Below, piece after piece: positions 37,500 through 48,900 of a stretch of DNA of 64,000 nt. The DNA comes from Nemertoderma westbladi (Eukaryota; Xenacoelomorpha; Nemertodermatida; Nemertodermatidae): contig JAUCBJ010007620.1 in NCBI GenBank assembly GCA_032718475.1, forward strand, positions 124,001 to 188,000, in the 5' to 3' direction. The notes below the pieces were generated by a model. That model saw only the letters and a list, made by a program, of their open reading frames with translations, did not search any database and was not told the DNA's origin. Within the stretch, counting starts at the first letter, position 1; each line of letters begins with the position of its first letter. The position numbers and the translations under genes are program-made.

Positions 37500-38490
37500 T
37501 ACAATGAGCCTCTCTCCGACTCAGTTGTATTCGAAACAATACAATCCTCAGCAAACAATAAAGCCTCCGGGCCCGACAACATCTACTACGAACATCTAAA
37601 ACAAGCCTGCCCGTTCATTCTGGTAACTCTAACTTTGCTCTACAACGTATGTCTCAATGCTGGCAAGCTTCCTTTCATCTGGAAGAACAGCATTATAAAC
37701 ATCCTGTATAAAGGTAAAGGTGCAATATCGAACCCGGACAACTACCGTGGCATCGCCCTTCTCTGCGTTCTCCTTAAAATACTAACATCGACTTTAAACA
37801 AACGTATTCGTCAACATGTTGGCCAACTGATCCCACCCGAACAATATGGATTCCTCCCCGGTCGCTCTACGAATCAAGCTATATCAAAACTCCTCTGCGA
37901 TATAGCATCAGCGTTCCGCTCGAGTCGCCGCGAAGAACGGATCGTCTACGCGGCATTCGTCGACTTCCGAAAGGCGTTCGACTTTGTAAGCCGTGCCAAG
38001 CTACTCCATAAAATATATGCCCTCGGTATCAAAGGAAAGACATACGATCTCGTAAAGGAACTACTAGATAATTACATCCGGGTTTATGATGGCCTACGTT
38101 TCTCGAATATAATCCACCAACTCCGCGGTGTCCTTCAAGGGGACTGCCTCTCTCCGACTCTTTTCATCATCTTCATTGCGGATCTGGCGTCAGCCCTCCG
38201 TAACTCTGTGGCTCTCCTTAAATTTATATTCTATGCAGACGACCTAGTGTTCTACTCCTGCAACAAACGCGAAATCCAATCTGCACTTGACGTCCTCCAA
38301 ACCTGGTGTGTCGCTAATGGGATGGAGGTGAACCTCACCAAAACAAAAATTGTAAAATTCCGCAAAGGCGGCCGCATTGCACGCAGCGACCACTTCACTT
38401 ACAACAACCGCGAAGTTCAACTCGCCAGCCATTACGAATATCTCGGAGTCACCTTCCAGTCCTCACTATCCTTCTCTCTCCACCTCAAAC
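37500..38490 (+). other. ORF2 reverse transcriptase domain
   Basis: The reverse transcriptase motifs of non-LTR elements appear in order and in frame: KASGPDNI (from 37560), NPDNYRGIALL (near 37735), EQYGFLPGRST (GRST at 37860), motif A FVDFRKAFD (Asp codons 37962 and 37980), motif B GVLQGDCLSP (from 38127), motif C FYADD (YADD at 38232-38243), motif D VNLTKTK (near 38328) and motif E YEYLGVTF (near 38436). All three catalytic aspartates are present. This part appears able to fold and work by itself, although the downstream region is out of frame. Confidence 0.92.
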
Positions 38491-38567
38491 AGAAAAAAGA
38501 AAAAGCTTATTGCATCATCGGTTCCCTTAAACACATCCACCTCTTGTCTGTAGAAACTGGAATTAAA

Positions 38568-38575
38568 ATTTTTCA
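38568..38575 (+). other. frameshift site in ORF2
   Basis: The upstream frame reads through ATT TTT CAA into a sequence unlike LINE C-termini and stops at 38787. Skipping one base around 38574 opens a second frame beginning NSKISPMITYAL, the usual continuation after the thumb region of LINE reverse transcriptases. That frame stays open to 39096. The shift follows four A and five T, a place prone to slippage in replication and in sequencing. Confidence 0.75.
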
Positions 38576-39096
38576 ACTCAAAAATATCTCCAATGATAAC
38601 ATACGCACTACAAATAATCTCACCACATCTCTCCCTGCAAAATGTGAAAGATATCGACAAAGTAAAAACGACCCACGTAAAACGAATGCTTCGACTACAC
38701 AGCTCTGCTTCCTCGACACTTGTATTAAAATTGGCAGGGGAAAAATCATTCATCGAAGCCCTCCTAGAGACCTCCCTGTATGCGTTTAACCCAGAAGTTA
38801 TCCGAAACTACCGGTCGTACCGCTCCGAACGCGAGGAGAATTTTGTTAACGAGGGATACTCCCGCGGTCCAGCATTCCAAACCTCGGTTTGGAAGACTCA
38901 TGGCCAGACTAACAGGCATGTTGTCACCCGGACGACAGCCCACGGATTCCACTTTAAAGTCTGCAACAACTCCGTTCCCTTCCATGCCTTAACCCCGGAA
39001 TGCCATTGCAAGTTCTGCAAACTCTCCTGCAGTGACCGCTACCACATACTTTCCTGCAACCTCTGCCCGCCTCTGTCGGTACTCGCCGCAAACTAA
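38575..39096 (+). other. ORF2 C-terminal segment with CCHC zinc finger (shifted frame)
   Basis: About 173 codons follow the frameshift. The region KTTHVKRMLRLH matches the usual post-reverse-transcriptase segment of LINEs. Near the end lies a Cys-x2-Cys-x8-His-x3-Cys cluster (codons at 39007, 39016, 39043 and 39055), with extra Cys at 39001 and 39028. A C-terminal zinc finger of this kind is common in animal LINE ORF2 proteins and probably contacts RNA or DNA. An ATG at 38593 exists in this frame, but the segment is a displaced part of ORF2 and not a separate gene. Confidence 0.8.
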
Positions 39097-39231
39097 CCAC
39101 AACGCCCCCCCCCCACCCTTGGCATATTACTGTACTTTTATATACTGTACTGTATTGGTATATGTTTTTCTATTGGCTGATTGGTATACTGTATCTCATA
39201 TTTACCCCGCCCGGGGTGTATCTATTAATAT
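39097..39231 (+). other. LINE 3' untranslated region
   Basis: The 135-bp tail begins with a run of ten C (39105-39114) and is then AT-rich. It carries direct repeats: TACTGTAC at 39128 and 39143, with TACTGTAT at 39187, and ATTGGTATA at 39154 and 39180. It ends in TATTAATAT with no poly(A) and no A-rich tail. The LINE reverse transcriptase probably recognises this region, as is known for other tailless LINEs. The last bases and the following ATT overlap in sequence with the target site, so the exact 3' end is ambiguous by about 3 bp. Confidence 0.75.
39204..39217 (+). other. hairpin in the LINE 3' UTR
   Basis: ACCCC and GGGGT form a 5-bp stem around a GCCC loop, 14 bp before the element end, in otherwise AT-rich sequence. 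Its position suits a structure read by the reverse transcriptase at initiation; that role is inference. Confidence 0.5.
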
Positions 39232-39247
39232 ATTGTCAGACAACATG
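39232..39247. repeat. target-site duplication, right copy (16 bp)
   Basis: ATTGTCAGACAACATG is identical over 16 of 16 bases to the copy before the element. It continues into CGACTATTGCAATAATGG, so the insertion hit a monomer of that subtype. Confidence 0.9.
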
Positions 39248-42200
39248 CGACTATTGCAATAATGGAAAAGGTAAGTGAAATCCATTGTCAGACAACATGC
39301 GACTAATGTAAAGATGGAAAAAGTAAGTGAAATCCATTGTCAGACAACATGCGACTATTGTAAAGATGGAAAAAGTAAGTGAAAACCATTGTCAGACAAC
39401 ATGCGACTATTATAGAGATGGAAAAAGTAAGTGAAATCCATTGTCAGACAACATGCGACTATTGTAAAGATTGAAAAAGTAAGTGAAAACCATTGTCAGA
39501 CAACATGCGACTATTATAGAGATGGAAAAAGTAAGTGAAATCCATTGTCAGACAACATGCGACTATTGTAAAGATTGAAAAAGTAAGTGAAATCCATTGT
39601 CAGACAACATGCGACTATTGTAAAGATGGAAAAAGTAAGTGAAATCCATTTCAGACAACATGCGACTATTGTAAAGATGGAAAAATTAAGTGAAATCCAT
39701 TGTCAGACAACATGCGACAATTGCAATAATGGAAAAAGTAAGTGAAATCCATTGTCAGGCAACATGCGACTATTGTAAAGATGGAAAAAGTAAGTGAAAT
39801 CCATTGTCAGACAACATGCGACTATTGCAATAATGGAAAAGGTAAGTGAAATCCATTGTCAGAAAACATGCGACTATTGCAATAATGGAAAAGGTAAGTG
39901 AAATCCATTGTCAGAGAACATGCGACTATTGTAAAGATGGAAAAAGTTAGTGAAATCCATTGTCAGACAACATGCGACTATTGTAAAGATGTAAAAAGTA
40001 AGTGAAATCCATTGTCAGACAACATGCGACTATTTTAAAGATGGAAAAAGTAAGTGAAATCCATTGTCAGACAACATGCGACTATTGTAAACATGGAAAA
40101 AGTAAGTGAAATCCATTGTCAGACAACATGCGACTATTGTAAACATGGAAAAAGTTAGTGAAATCCATTGTCAGACAACATGCGACTATTTTAAAGATGG
40201 AAAAAGTAAGTGAAATCCATTGTCAGACAACATGCGACTATTGTAAACATGGAAAAAGTAAGTGAAATCCATTGTCAGACAACATGCGACTATTGTAAAG
40301 ATGTAAAAAGTAAGTGAAATCCATTGTCAGACAACATGCGACTATTTTAAAGATGGAAAAAGTAAGTGAAATCCATTGTCAGACAACATGCGACTATTGT
40401 AAACATAGAAAAAGTAAGTGAAATAAATCCATTGTCAGACAACATGCGACTATTGTAAAGATGTAAAAAGTAAGTGAAATCCATTGTCAGACAACATGCG
40501 ACTATTGTAAAGATGTAAAAAGTAAGTGAAATCCATTGTCAGACAACATGCGTCTATTGCAATAATGGAAAAGGTAAGTGAAATCCATTGTCAGAAAACA
40601 TGCGACTATTGCAATAATGGAAAAGGTAAGTGAAATCCATTGTCAGAGAACATGCGACTATTGTAAAGATGGAAAAAGTTAGTGAAATCCATTGTCAGAC
40701 AACATGCGACTATTGTAAAGATGTAAAAAGTAAGTGAAATCCATTGTCAGACAACATGCGACTATTTTAAAGATGGAAAAAGTAAGTGAAATCCATTGTC
40801 AGACAACATGCGACTATTGTAAACATGGAAAAAGTAAGTGAAATCCATTGTCAGAGAACATGCGACTATTGTAAACATGGAAAAAGTAAGTGAAATCCAT
40901 TGTCAGACAACATGCGACTATTGTAAACATGGAAAAAGTTAGTGAAATCCATTGTCAGACAACATGCGACTATTTTAAAGATGGAAAAAGTAAGTGAAAT
41001 CCATTGTCAGACAACATGCGACTATTGTAAACATGGAAAAAGTAAGTGAAATCCATTGTAAACATGGAAAAAGTAAGTGAAATCCATTGTCAGACAACAT
41101 GCGACTATTGTAAACATGGAAAAAGTTAGTGAAATCCATTGTCAGACAACATGCGACTATTGTAAAGATGTAAAAAGTAAGTGAAATCCATTGTCAGACA
41201 ACATGCGACTATTTTAAAGATGGAAAAAGTAAGTGAAATCCATTTCAGACAACATGCGACTATTGTAAAGATGGAAAAATTAAGTGAAATCCATTGTCAG
41301 ACAACATGCGACTATTGCAATAATGGAAAAGGTAAGTGAAATCCATTGTCAGACAACATGCGACTATTGCAATAATGGAAAAGGTAAGTGAAATCCATTG
41401 TCAGACAACATGCGACTATTGTAAAGATGGAAAAAGTAAGTGAAATCCATTTCAGACAACATGCGACTATTGTAAAGATGGAAAAACTAAGTGAAATCCA
41501 TTGTCAGACAACATGCGACTATTGTAAAGATGGAAAAAGTAAGTGAAATCCATTTCAGACAACATGCGACTATTGTAAAGATGGAAAAATTAAGTGAAAT
41601 CCATTGTCAGACAACATGCGACTATTGCAATAATGGAAAAAGTAAGTGAAATCCATTGTCAGACAACATGCGACTATTGTAAAGATGGAAAAAGTAAGTG
41701 AAATCCATTTCAGACAACATGCGACTATTGTAAAGATGGAAAAATTAAGTGAAATCCATTGTCAGACAACATGCGACTATTGCAATAATGGAAAAAGTAA
41801 GTGAAATCCATTGTCAGACAACATGCGACTATTGTAAATATGGAAAAAGTAAGTGAAATCCATTGTCAGACAACATGCGACTATTGCAATAATGGAAAAG
41901 GTAAGTGAAATCCATTGTCAGACAACATGCGACTATTGCAATAATGGAAAAGGTAAGTGAAATCCATTGTCAGACAACATGCGACTATTGCAATAATGGA
42001 AAAGGTAAGTGAAATCCATTGTCAGACAACATGGGACTATTGTAAAGATGGAAAAATTAAGTGAAATCCATTGTCAGACAACATGGGACTATTGTAAAGA
42101 TGGAAAAATTAAGTGAAATCCATTGTCAGACAACATGCGACTATTGCAATAATGGAACAAGTAAGTGAAATCCATTGTCAGACAACATGCGACTATTGTA

Positions 42201-43440
42201 AAGATGGAAAAATTAAGTGAAATCCATTGTCAGACAACATGCGACTATTGCAATAATGGAAAAGGTAAGTGAAATCCATTGTCAGACAACATGCGACTAT
42301 TGCAATAATGGAAAAGGTTAGTGAAATCCATTGTCAGACAACATGCGACTATTGTAAAGATGGAAAAAGTAAGTGAAATCCATTGTCAGACAACATGCGA
42401 CTATTTTAAAGATGGAAAAAGTAAGTGAAATCCATTGTCAGACAACATGCGACTATTTTAAAGATGGAAAAGTAAGTGAAATCCATTGTCAGACAACATG
42501 CGACTATTTTAAAGATGGAAAAAGTAAGTGAAATCCATTGTCAGACAACATGCGACTATTTTAAAGATGTAAAAAGTAAGTGAAATCCATTGTCAGACAT
42601 CATGCGTCTATTGTAAAGATTGAAAAAGTAAGTGAAATCCATTGTCAGACAACATGCGACTATTGTAGAGATGGAAAAAGTAAGTGAAATCCATTGTCAG
42701 ACAACATGCGACTATTTTAAAGATGGAAAAAGTAAGTGAAATCCATTGTCAGACAACATGCGACTATTTTAAAGATGTAAAAAGTAAGTGAAATCCATTG
42801 TCAGACATCATGCGTCTATTGTAAAGATTGAAAAAGTAAGTGAAATCCATTGTCAGACAACATGCGACTATTGTAGAGATGGAAAAAGTAAGTGAAATCC
42901 ATTGTCAGACAACATGCGTCTATTGTAAAGATTGAAAAAGTAAGTGAAATCCATTGTCAGACAACATGCGACTATTGTAGAGTTGGAAAAAGTAAGTGAA
43001 ATCCATTGTCAGACAACATGCGACTATTTTAAAGATGGAAAAAGTAAGTGAAATCCATTGTCAGACAACATGCGACTATTGTAAAGATGTTAAAAGTAAG
43101 TGAAAACCATTGTCAGACAACATGCGACTATTGTAAAGATTGAAAAAGTAAGTGAAATCCATTGTCAGACAACATGCGACTATTGTAAAGATGGAAAAAG
43201 TAAGTGAAATCCATTGTCAGACAACATTCGACTATTGTAAAGATGTTAAAAGTAAGTGAAAACCATTGTCAGACAACATGCGACTATTGTAAAGATTGAA
43301 AAAGTAAGTGAAATCCATTGTCAGACAACATGCGACTATTTTAAAGATGGAAAAAGTAAGTGAAATCCATTGTCAGACAACATTCGACTATTGTAAAGAT
43401 GTTAAAAGTAAGTGAAATCCATTGTCAGACAACATGCGAC
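39248..43440. repeat. satellite, right flank of the LINE, copy of the 12.98-18.6 kb order
   Basis: Monomer order follows that after 12982, with a shift of 26266 bp; the 51-mer with CCATTTCAG lies at 13381 and 39647. The pair of monomers with ATGGGACTATTG at about 42030-42085 corresponds to the pair at 18540-18590. By then the shift is only about 23.5 kb, so this copy lacks about 2.8 kb of tandem repeats present in the first copy. From about 42590 the GACATCATGCGTC monomers appear. Confidence 0.75.
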
Positions 43441-46400
43441 TATTGTAAAGATGGAAAAAGTAAGTGAAATCCATTGTCAGACAACATGCGACAATTGTAA
43501 AGATGGAAAGAGTAAGTGAAAACCATTGTCAGACAACATGCGACAATTGTAAAGATTGAAAAAGTAAGTGAAATCCATTGTCAGACAACATGCGACTATT
43601 TTAAAGATGGAAAAAGTAAGTGAAATCCATTGTCAGACAACATGCGACTATTTTAAAGATGGAAAAGTAAGTGAAATCCATTGTCAGACAACATGCGACT
43701 ATTTTAAAGATGGAAAAAGTAAGTGAAATCCATTGTCAGACAACATGCGACTATTTTAAAGATGTAAAAAGTAAGTGAAATCCATTGTCAGACATCATGC
43801 GTCTATTGTAAAGATTGAAAAAGTAAGTGAAATCCATTGTCAGACAACATGCGACTATTGTAGAGATGGAAAAAGTAAGTGAAATCCATTGTCAGACAAC
43901 ATGCGACTATTTTAAAGATGGAAAAAGTAAGTGAAATCCATTGTCAGACAACATGCGACTATTTTAAAGATGTAAAAAGTAAGTGAAATCCATTGTCAGA
44001 CATCATGCGTCTATTGTAAAGATTGAAAAAGTAAGTGAAATCCATTGTCAGACAACATGCGACTATTGTAGAGATGGAAAAAGTAAGTGAAATCCATTGT
44101 CAGACATCATGCGTCTATTGTAAAGATGGAAAAAGTAAGTGAAATCCATTGTCAGACAACATGCGACTATTGTAGAGTTGGAAAAAGTAAGTGAAATCCA
44201 TTGTCAGACAACATGCGACTATTTTAAAGATGTAAAAAGTAAGTGAAATCCATTGTCAGACATCATGCGTCTATTGTAAAGATTGAAAAAGTAAGTGAAA
44301 TCCATTGTCAGACAACATGCGACTATTGTAGAGTTGGAAAAAGTAAGTGAAATCCATTGTCAGACATCATGCGACTATTTTAAAGATGGAAAAAGTAAGT
44401 GAAATCCATTGTCAGACAACATGCGACTATTGTAAAGATGTTAAAAGTAAGTGAAAACCATTGTCAGACAACATGCGACTATTGTAAAGATTGAAAAAGT
44501 AAGTGAAATCCATTGTCAGACAACATGCGACTATTTTAAAGATGGAAAAAGTAAGTGAAATCCATTGTCAGACAACATTCGACTATTGTAAAGATGTTAA
44601 AAGTAAGTGAAAACCATTGTCAGACAACATGCGACTATTGTAAAGATGTAAAAAGTAAGTGAAATCCATTGTCAGACAACATGCGACTATTGTAAAGATT
44701 GAAAAAGTAAGTGAAATCCATTGTCATACAACATGCGACTATTGCAATAATGGAAAAGATAAGTGAAATCCATTGTCAGACAACTTGCGACTATTGTAAA
44801 GATGGAAAAAGTAAGTGAAATCCATTGTCAGACAACACGCGACTATTGTAAAGATGGAAAAAGTAAGTGAAATCCATTGTCAGACAACATGCGACAATTG
44901 TAAAGATGGAAAAAGTAAGTGAAAACCATTGTCAGACAACATGCGACAATTGTAAATATTGAAAAAGTAAGTGAAATCCATTGTCAGACAACATGCGACT
45001 ATTTTAAAGATGGAAAAAGTAAGTGAAATCCATTGTCAGACAACATGCGACTATTGTAAAGATGGAAAAAAAGTAAGTGAAATCCATTGTCAGACAACAC
45101 GCGACTATTGTAAAGATGGAAAAAGTAAGTGAAATCCATTGTCAGACAACATGCGACAATTGTAAAGATGGAAAAAGTAAGTGAAAACCATTGTCAGACA
45201 ACATGCGACAATTGTAAAGATTGAAAAAGTAAGTGAAATCCATTGTCAGACAACATGCGACTATTTTAAAGATGGAAAAAGTAAGTGAAATCCATTGTCA
45301 GACAACATGCGACTATTGTAAAGATGGAAAAAGTAAGTGAAATCCATTGTCAGACAACATGCGACTATTGTAAAGATGGAAAAAGTAAGTGAAATCCATT
45401 GTCAGACAACATGCGACCATTGTAAAGATGGTAAAAGTAAGTGAAATCCATTGTCAGACAACATGCGACTATTGTAAAGATGGAAAACGTAAGTGAAATC
45501 CATTGTCAGACAACATGCGACTATTTTAAAGATGGAAAAAGTAAGTGAAATCCATTGTCAGACAACATGCGACTATAGTAAAGATGGAAAAAGTCAGTGA
45601 AATCCATTGTCAGACAACATGCGACTATAGTAAAGATGGAAAAAGGAAAAAGTAAGTGAAATCCATTGTCAGAGAACATGCGACTATTGTAAAGATTGAA
45701 AAAGTAAGTGAAATCCATTGTTAGACAACATGCGACTATTGTAAAGATGGAAAAAGTAAGTGAAATCCATTGTCAGACAACATGCGACTAGTGTAAAGAT
45801 TGAAAAAGTAAGTGAAAACCATTATCAGACAACATGCGACTATAGTAAAGATGGAAAAAGGAAAAAGTAAGTGAAATCCATTGTCAGAGAACATGCGACT
45901 ATTGTAAAGATGGAAAAAGTAAGTGAAATCCATTGTCAAACAACATGCGACTAGAAAAAGTAAGTGAAATCCATTGTCAGACAACATGCGACTATTGTAA
46001 AGATGGAAAAAGTTAGTGAAATCCATTGTCAGACAACATGTGACTATTGTAAAGATGGAAAAGGTAAGTGAAATCCATTGTCAGACAACATGCGACTAGT
46101 GTAAATATTGAAAAAGTAAGTGAAAACCATTGTCAGACAACATGCGACTATTGTAAAGATGGAAAAAGTAAGTGAAATCCATTGTCAGACAACATGCGAC
46201 AATTGTAAAGATGGAAAGAGTAAGTGAAAACCATTGTCAGACAACATGCGACAATTGTAAAGATTGAAAAAGTAAGTGAAATCCATTGTCAGACAACATG
46301 CGACTATTTTAAAGATGGAAAAAGTAAGTGAAATCCATTGTCAGACAACATGCGACTATTTTAAAGATGGAAAAGTAAGTGAAATCCATTGTCAGACAAC

Positions 46401-48900
46401 ATGCGACTATTTTAAAGATGGAAAAAGTAAGTGAAATCCATTGTCAGACAACATGCGACTATTTTAAAGATGTAAAAAGTAAGTGAAATCCATTGTCAGA
46501 CATCATGCGTCTATTGTAAAGATTGAAAAAGTAAGTGAAATCCATTGTCAGACAACATGCGACTATTGTAGAGATGGAAAAAGTAAGTGAAATCCATTGT
46601 CAGACAACATGCGACTATTTTAAAGATGGAAAAAGTAAGTGAAATCCATTGTCAGACAACATGCGACTATTTTAAAGATGTAAAAAGTAAGTGAAATCCA
46701 TTGTCAGACATCATGCGTCTATTGTAAAGATTGAAAAAGTAAGTGAAATCCATTGTCAGACAACATGCGACTATTGTAGAGATGGAAAAAGTAAGTGAAA
46801 TCCATTGTCAGACATCATGCGTCTATTGTAAAGATGGAAAAAGTAAGTGAAATCCATTGTCAGACAACATGCGACTATTGTAGAGTTGGAAAAAGTAAGT
46901 GAAATCCATTGTCAGACAACATGCGACTATTTTAAAGATGTAAAAAGTAAGTGAAATCCATTGTCAGACATCATGCGTCTATTGTAAAGATTGAAAAAGT
47001 AAGTGAAATCCATTGTCAGACAACATGCGACTATTGTAGAGTTGGAAAAAGTAAGTGAAATCCATTGTCAGACAACATGCGACTATTTTAAAGATGGAAA
47101 AAGTAAGTGAAATCCATTGTCAGACAACATGCGACTATTGTAAAGATGTTAAAAGTAAGTGAAAACCATTGTCAGACAACATGCGACTATTGTAAAGATT
47201 GAAAAAGTAAGTGAAATCCATTGTCAGACAACATGCGACTATTTTAAAGATGGAAAAAGTAAGTGAAATCCATTGTCAGACAACATTCGACTATTGTAAA
47301 GATGTTAAAAGTAAGTGAAAACCATTGTCAGACAACATGCGACTATTGTAAAGATTGAAAAAGTAAGTGAAATCCATTGTCAGACAACATGCGACTATTG
47401 TAAAGATTGAAAAAGTAAGTGAAATCCATTGTCATACAACATGCGACTATTGCAATAATGGAAAAGATAAGTGAAATCCATTGTCAGACAACTTGCGACT
47501 ATTGTAAAGATGGAAAAAGTAAGTGAAATCCATTGTCAGACAACACGCGACTATTGTAAAGATGGAAAAAGTAAGTGAAATCCATTGTCAGACAACATGC
47601 GACAATTGTAAAGATGGAAAAAGTAAGTGAAAACCATTGTCAGACAACATGCGACAATTGTAAATATTGAAAAAGTAAGTGAAATCCATTGTCAGACAAC
47701 ATGCGACTATTTTAAAGATGGAAAAAGTAAGTGAAATCCATTGTCAGACAACATGCGACTATTGTAAAGATGGAAAAAAAGTAAGTGAAATCCATTGTCA
47801 GACAACACGCGACTATTGTAAAGATGGAAAAAGTAAGTGAAATCCATTGTCAGACAACATGCGACAATTGTAAAGATGGAAAAAGTAAGTGAAAACCATT
47901 GTCAGACAACATGCGACAATTGTAAAGATTGAAAAAGTAAGTGAAATCCATTGTCAGACAACATGCGACTATTTTAAAGATGGAAAAAGTAAGTGAAATC
48001 CATTGTCAGACAACATGCGACTATTGTAAAGATGGAAAAAGTAAGTGAAATCCATTGTCAGACAACATGCGACTATTGTAAAGATGGAAAAAGTAAGTGA
48101 AATCCATTGTCAGACAACATGCGACCATTGTAAAGATGGTAAAAGTAAGTGAAATCCATTGTCAGACAACATGCGACTATTGTAAAGATGGAAAACGTAA
48201 GTGAAATCCATTGTCAGACAACATGCGACTATTTTAAAGATGGAAAAAGTAAGTGAAATCCATTGTCAGACAACATGCGACTATAGTATAGATGGAAAAA
48301 GTCAGTGAAATCCATTGTCAGACAACATGCGACTATAGTAAAGATGGAAAAAGGAAAAAGTAAGTGAAATCCATTGTCAGAGAACATGCGACTATTGTAA
48401 AGATTGAAAAAGTAAGTGAAATCCATTGTTAGACAACATGCGACTATTGTAAAGATGGAAAAAGTAAGTGAAATCCATTGTCAGACAACATGCGACTAGT
48501 GTAAAGATTGAAAAAGTAAGTGAAAACCATTATCAGACAACATGCGACTATAGTAAAGATGGAAAAAGGAAAAAGTAAGTGAAATCCATTGTCAGAGAAC
48601 ATGCGACTATTGTAAAGATGGAAAAAGTAAGTGAAATCCATTGTCAAACAACATGCGACTAGAAAAAGTAAGTGAAATCCATTGTCAGACAACATGCGAC
48701 TATTGTAAAGATGGAAAAAGTTAGTGAAATCCATTGTCAGACAACATGTGACTATTGTAAAGATGGAAAAGGTAAGTGAAATCCATTGTCAGACAACATG
48801 CGACTAGTGTAAAGATTGAAAAAGTAAGTGAAAACCATTGTCAGACAACATGCGACTATTGTAAAGATGGAAAAAGTAAGTGAAATCCATTGTCAGACAA
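43440..48900. repeat. tandem duplication of a 2708-bp satellite unit
   Basis: Copy 1 (about 43.44-46.15 kb) and copy 2 (about 46.15-48.90 kb) match at a constant 2708-bp shift: GGAAAGAG at 43506 and 46214, and the long minus-strand open stretches at 45521 and 48229 and at 45736 and 48444. Tags are the monomer cut to GCGACTAGAAAAAG (near 45952 and 48660) and two GGAAAAAGGAAAAAG monomers per copy. Small differences exist: AGTAAAGATGG near 45579 against AGTATAGATGG near 48287, and GATGTAAAAAG near 44645 against GATTGAAAAAG near 47353. Confidence 0.85.

Larger units (their letters stand above)
36282..39096 (+). pseudogene. LINE ORF2 polyprotein (endonuclease-reverse transcriptase), frameshifted
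   Basis: ORF2 carries out target-primed reverse transcription: the endonuclease nicks the target and the reverse transcriptase copies element RNA from the nick. The first frame is open for 835 codons from 36282 to the TAA at 38787-38789. It holds the endonuclease (36309-36960) and the reverse transcriptase (about 37500-38480). The remaining C-terminus continues in the next frame from about 38575 to the TAA at 39094-39096. Homology-like sequence switches frame right after the residues KIF at 38565-38573, so one extra base, around the T-run and C at 38570-38574, breaks the protein. No AUG lies near the start. The rest is well preserved, with a full reverse transcriptase catalytic set, so the lesion is recent or is a sequencing error. 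No RNase H domain is seen. I annotate it as a pseudogene of a LINE ORF2. Confidence 0.85.
35414..39231 (+). mobile_element. non-LTR retrotransposon (LINE), about 3.8 kb, two ORFs
   Basis: This is the only non-satellite DNA in the window. It has a short leader, ORF1, ORF2 with AP-like endonuclease and reverse transcriptase domains, a C-terminal zinc finger and a 135-bp 3' UTR. There are no terminal repeats, integrase, protease or RNase H, so it is not an LTR element. A 16-bp target-site duplication fits target-primed reverse transcription. GC content and codon diversity are far above the satellite. The domain set and the RRM-like ORF1 resemble the CR1/Jockey-group LINEs of animals, but the exact clade needs a phylogeny. 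The presence of ORF1 with its own leader suggests a near full-length copy. One frameshift in ORF2 and an unclear ORF2 start make this copy probably inactive. Confidence 0.93.

Noticed and set aside
36818-37582. Long minus-strand open frame over the endonuclease and linker
   Set aside because: It is the reverse of well-supported ORF2 coding sequence and has no recognisable motif.
38593-39096. Independent gene of 167 residues starting at ATG 38593
   Set aside because: It continues the reverse transcriptase reading after a frameshift and carries the expected LINE C-terminus and zinc finger.
35414-39231. LTR retrotransposon or endogenous retrovirus
   Set aside because: No terminal repeats, primer-binding site, gag zinc knuckle, protease, integrase or envelope. 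The endonuclease plus YADD reverse transcriptase order is that of a LINE.
35398-39247. Claim that the LINE is specific for this satellite
   Set aside because: A single insertion cannot show target specificity.
39032-39262. Open frame crossing the LINE 3' end into the satellite
   Set aside because: It overlaps the ORF2 C-terminus in another frame and ends in satellite; a chance frame.
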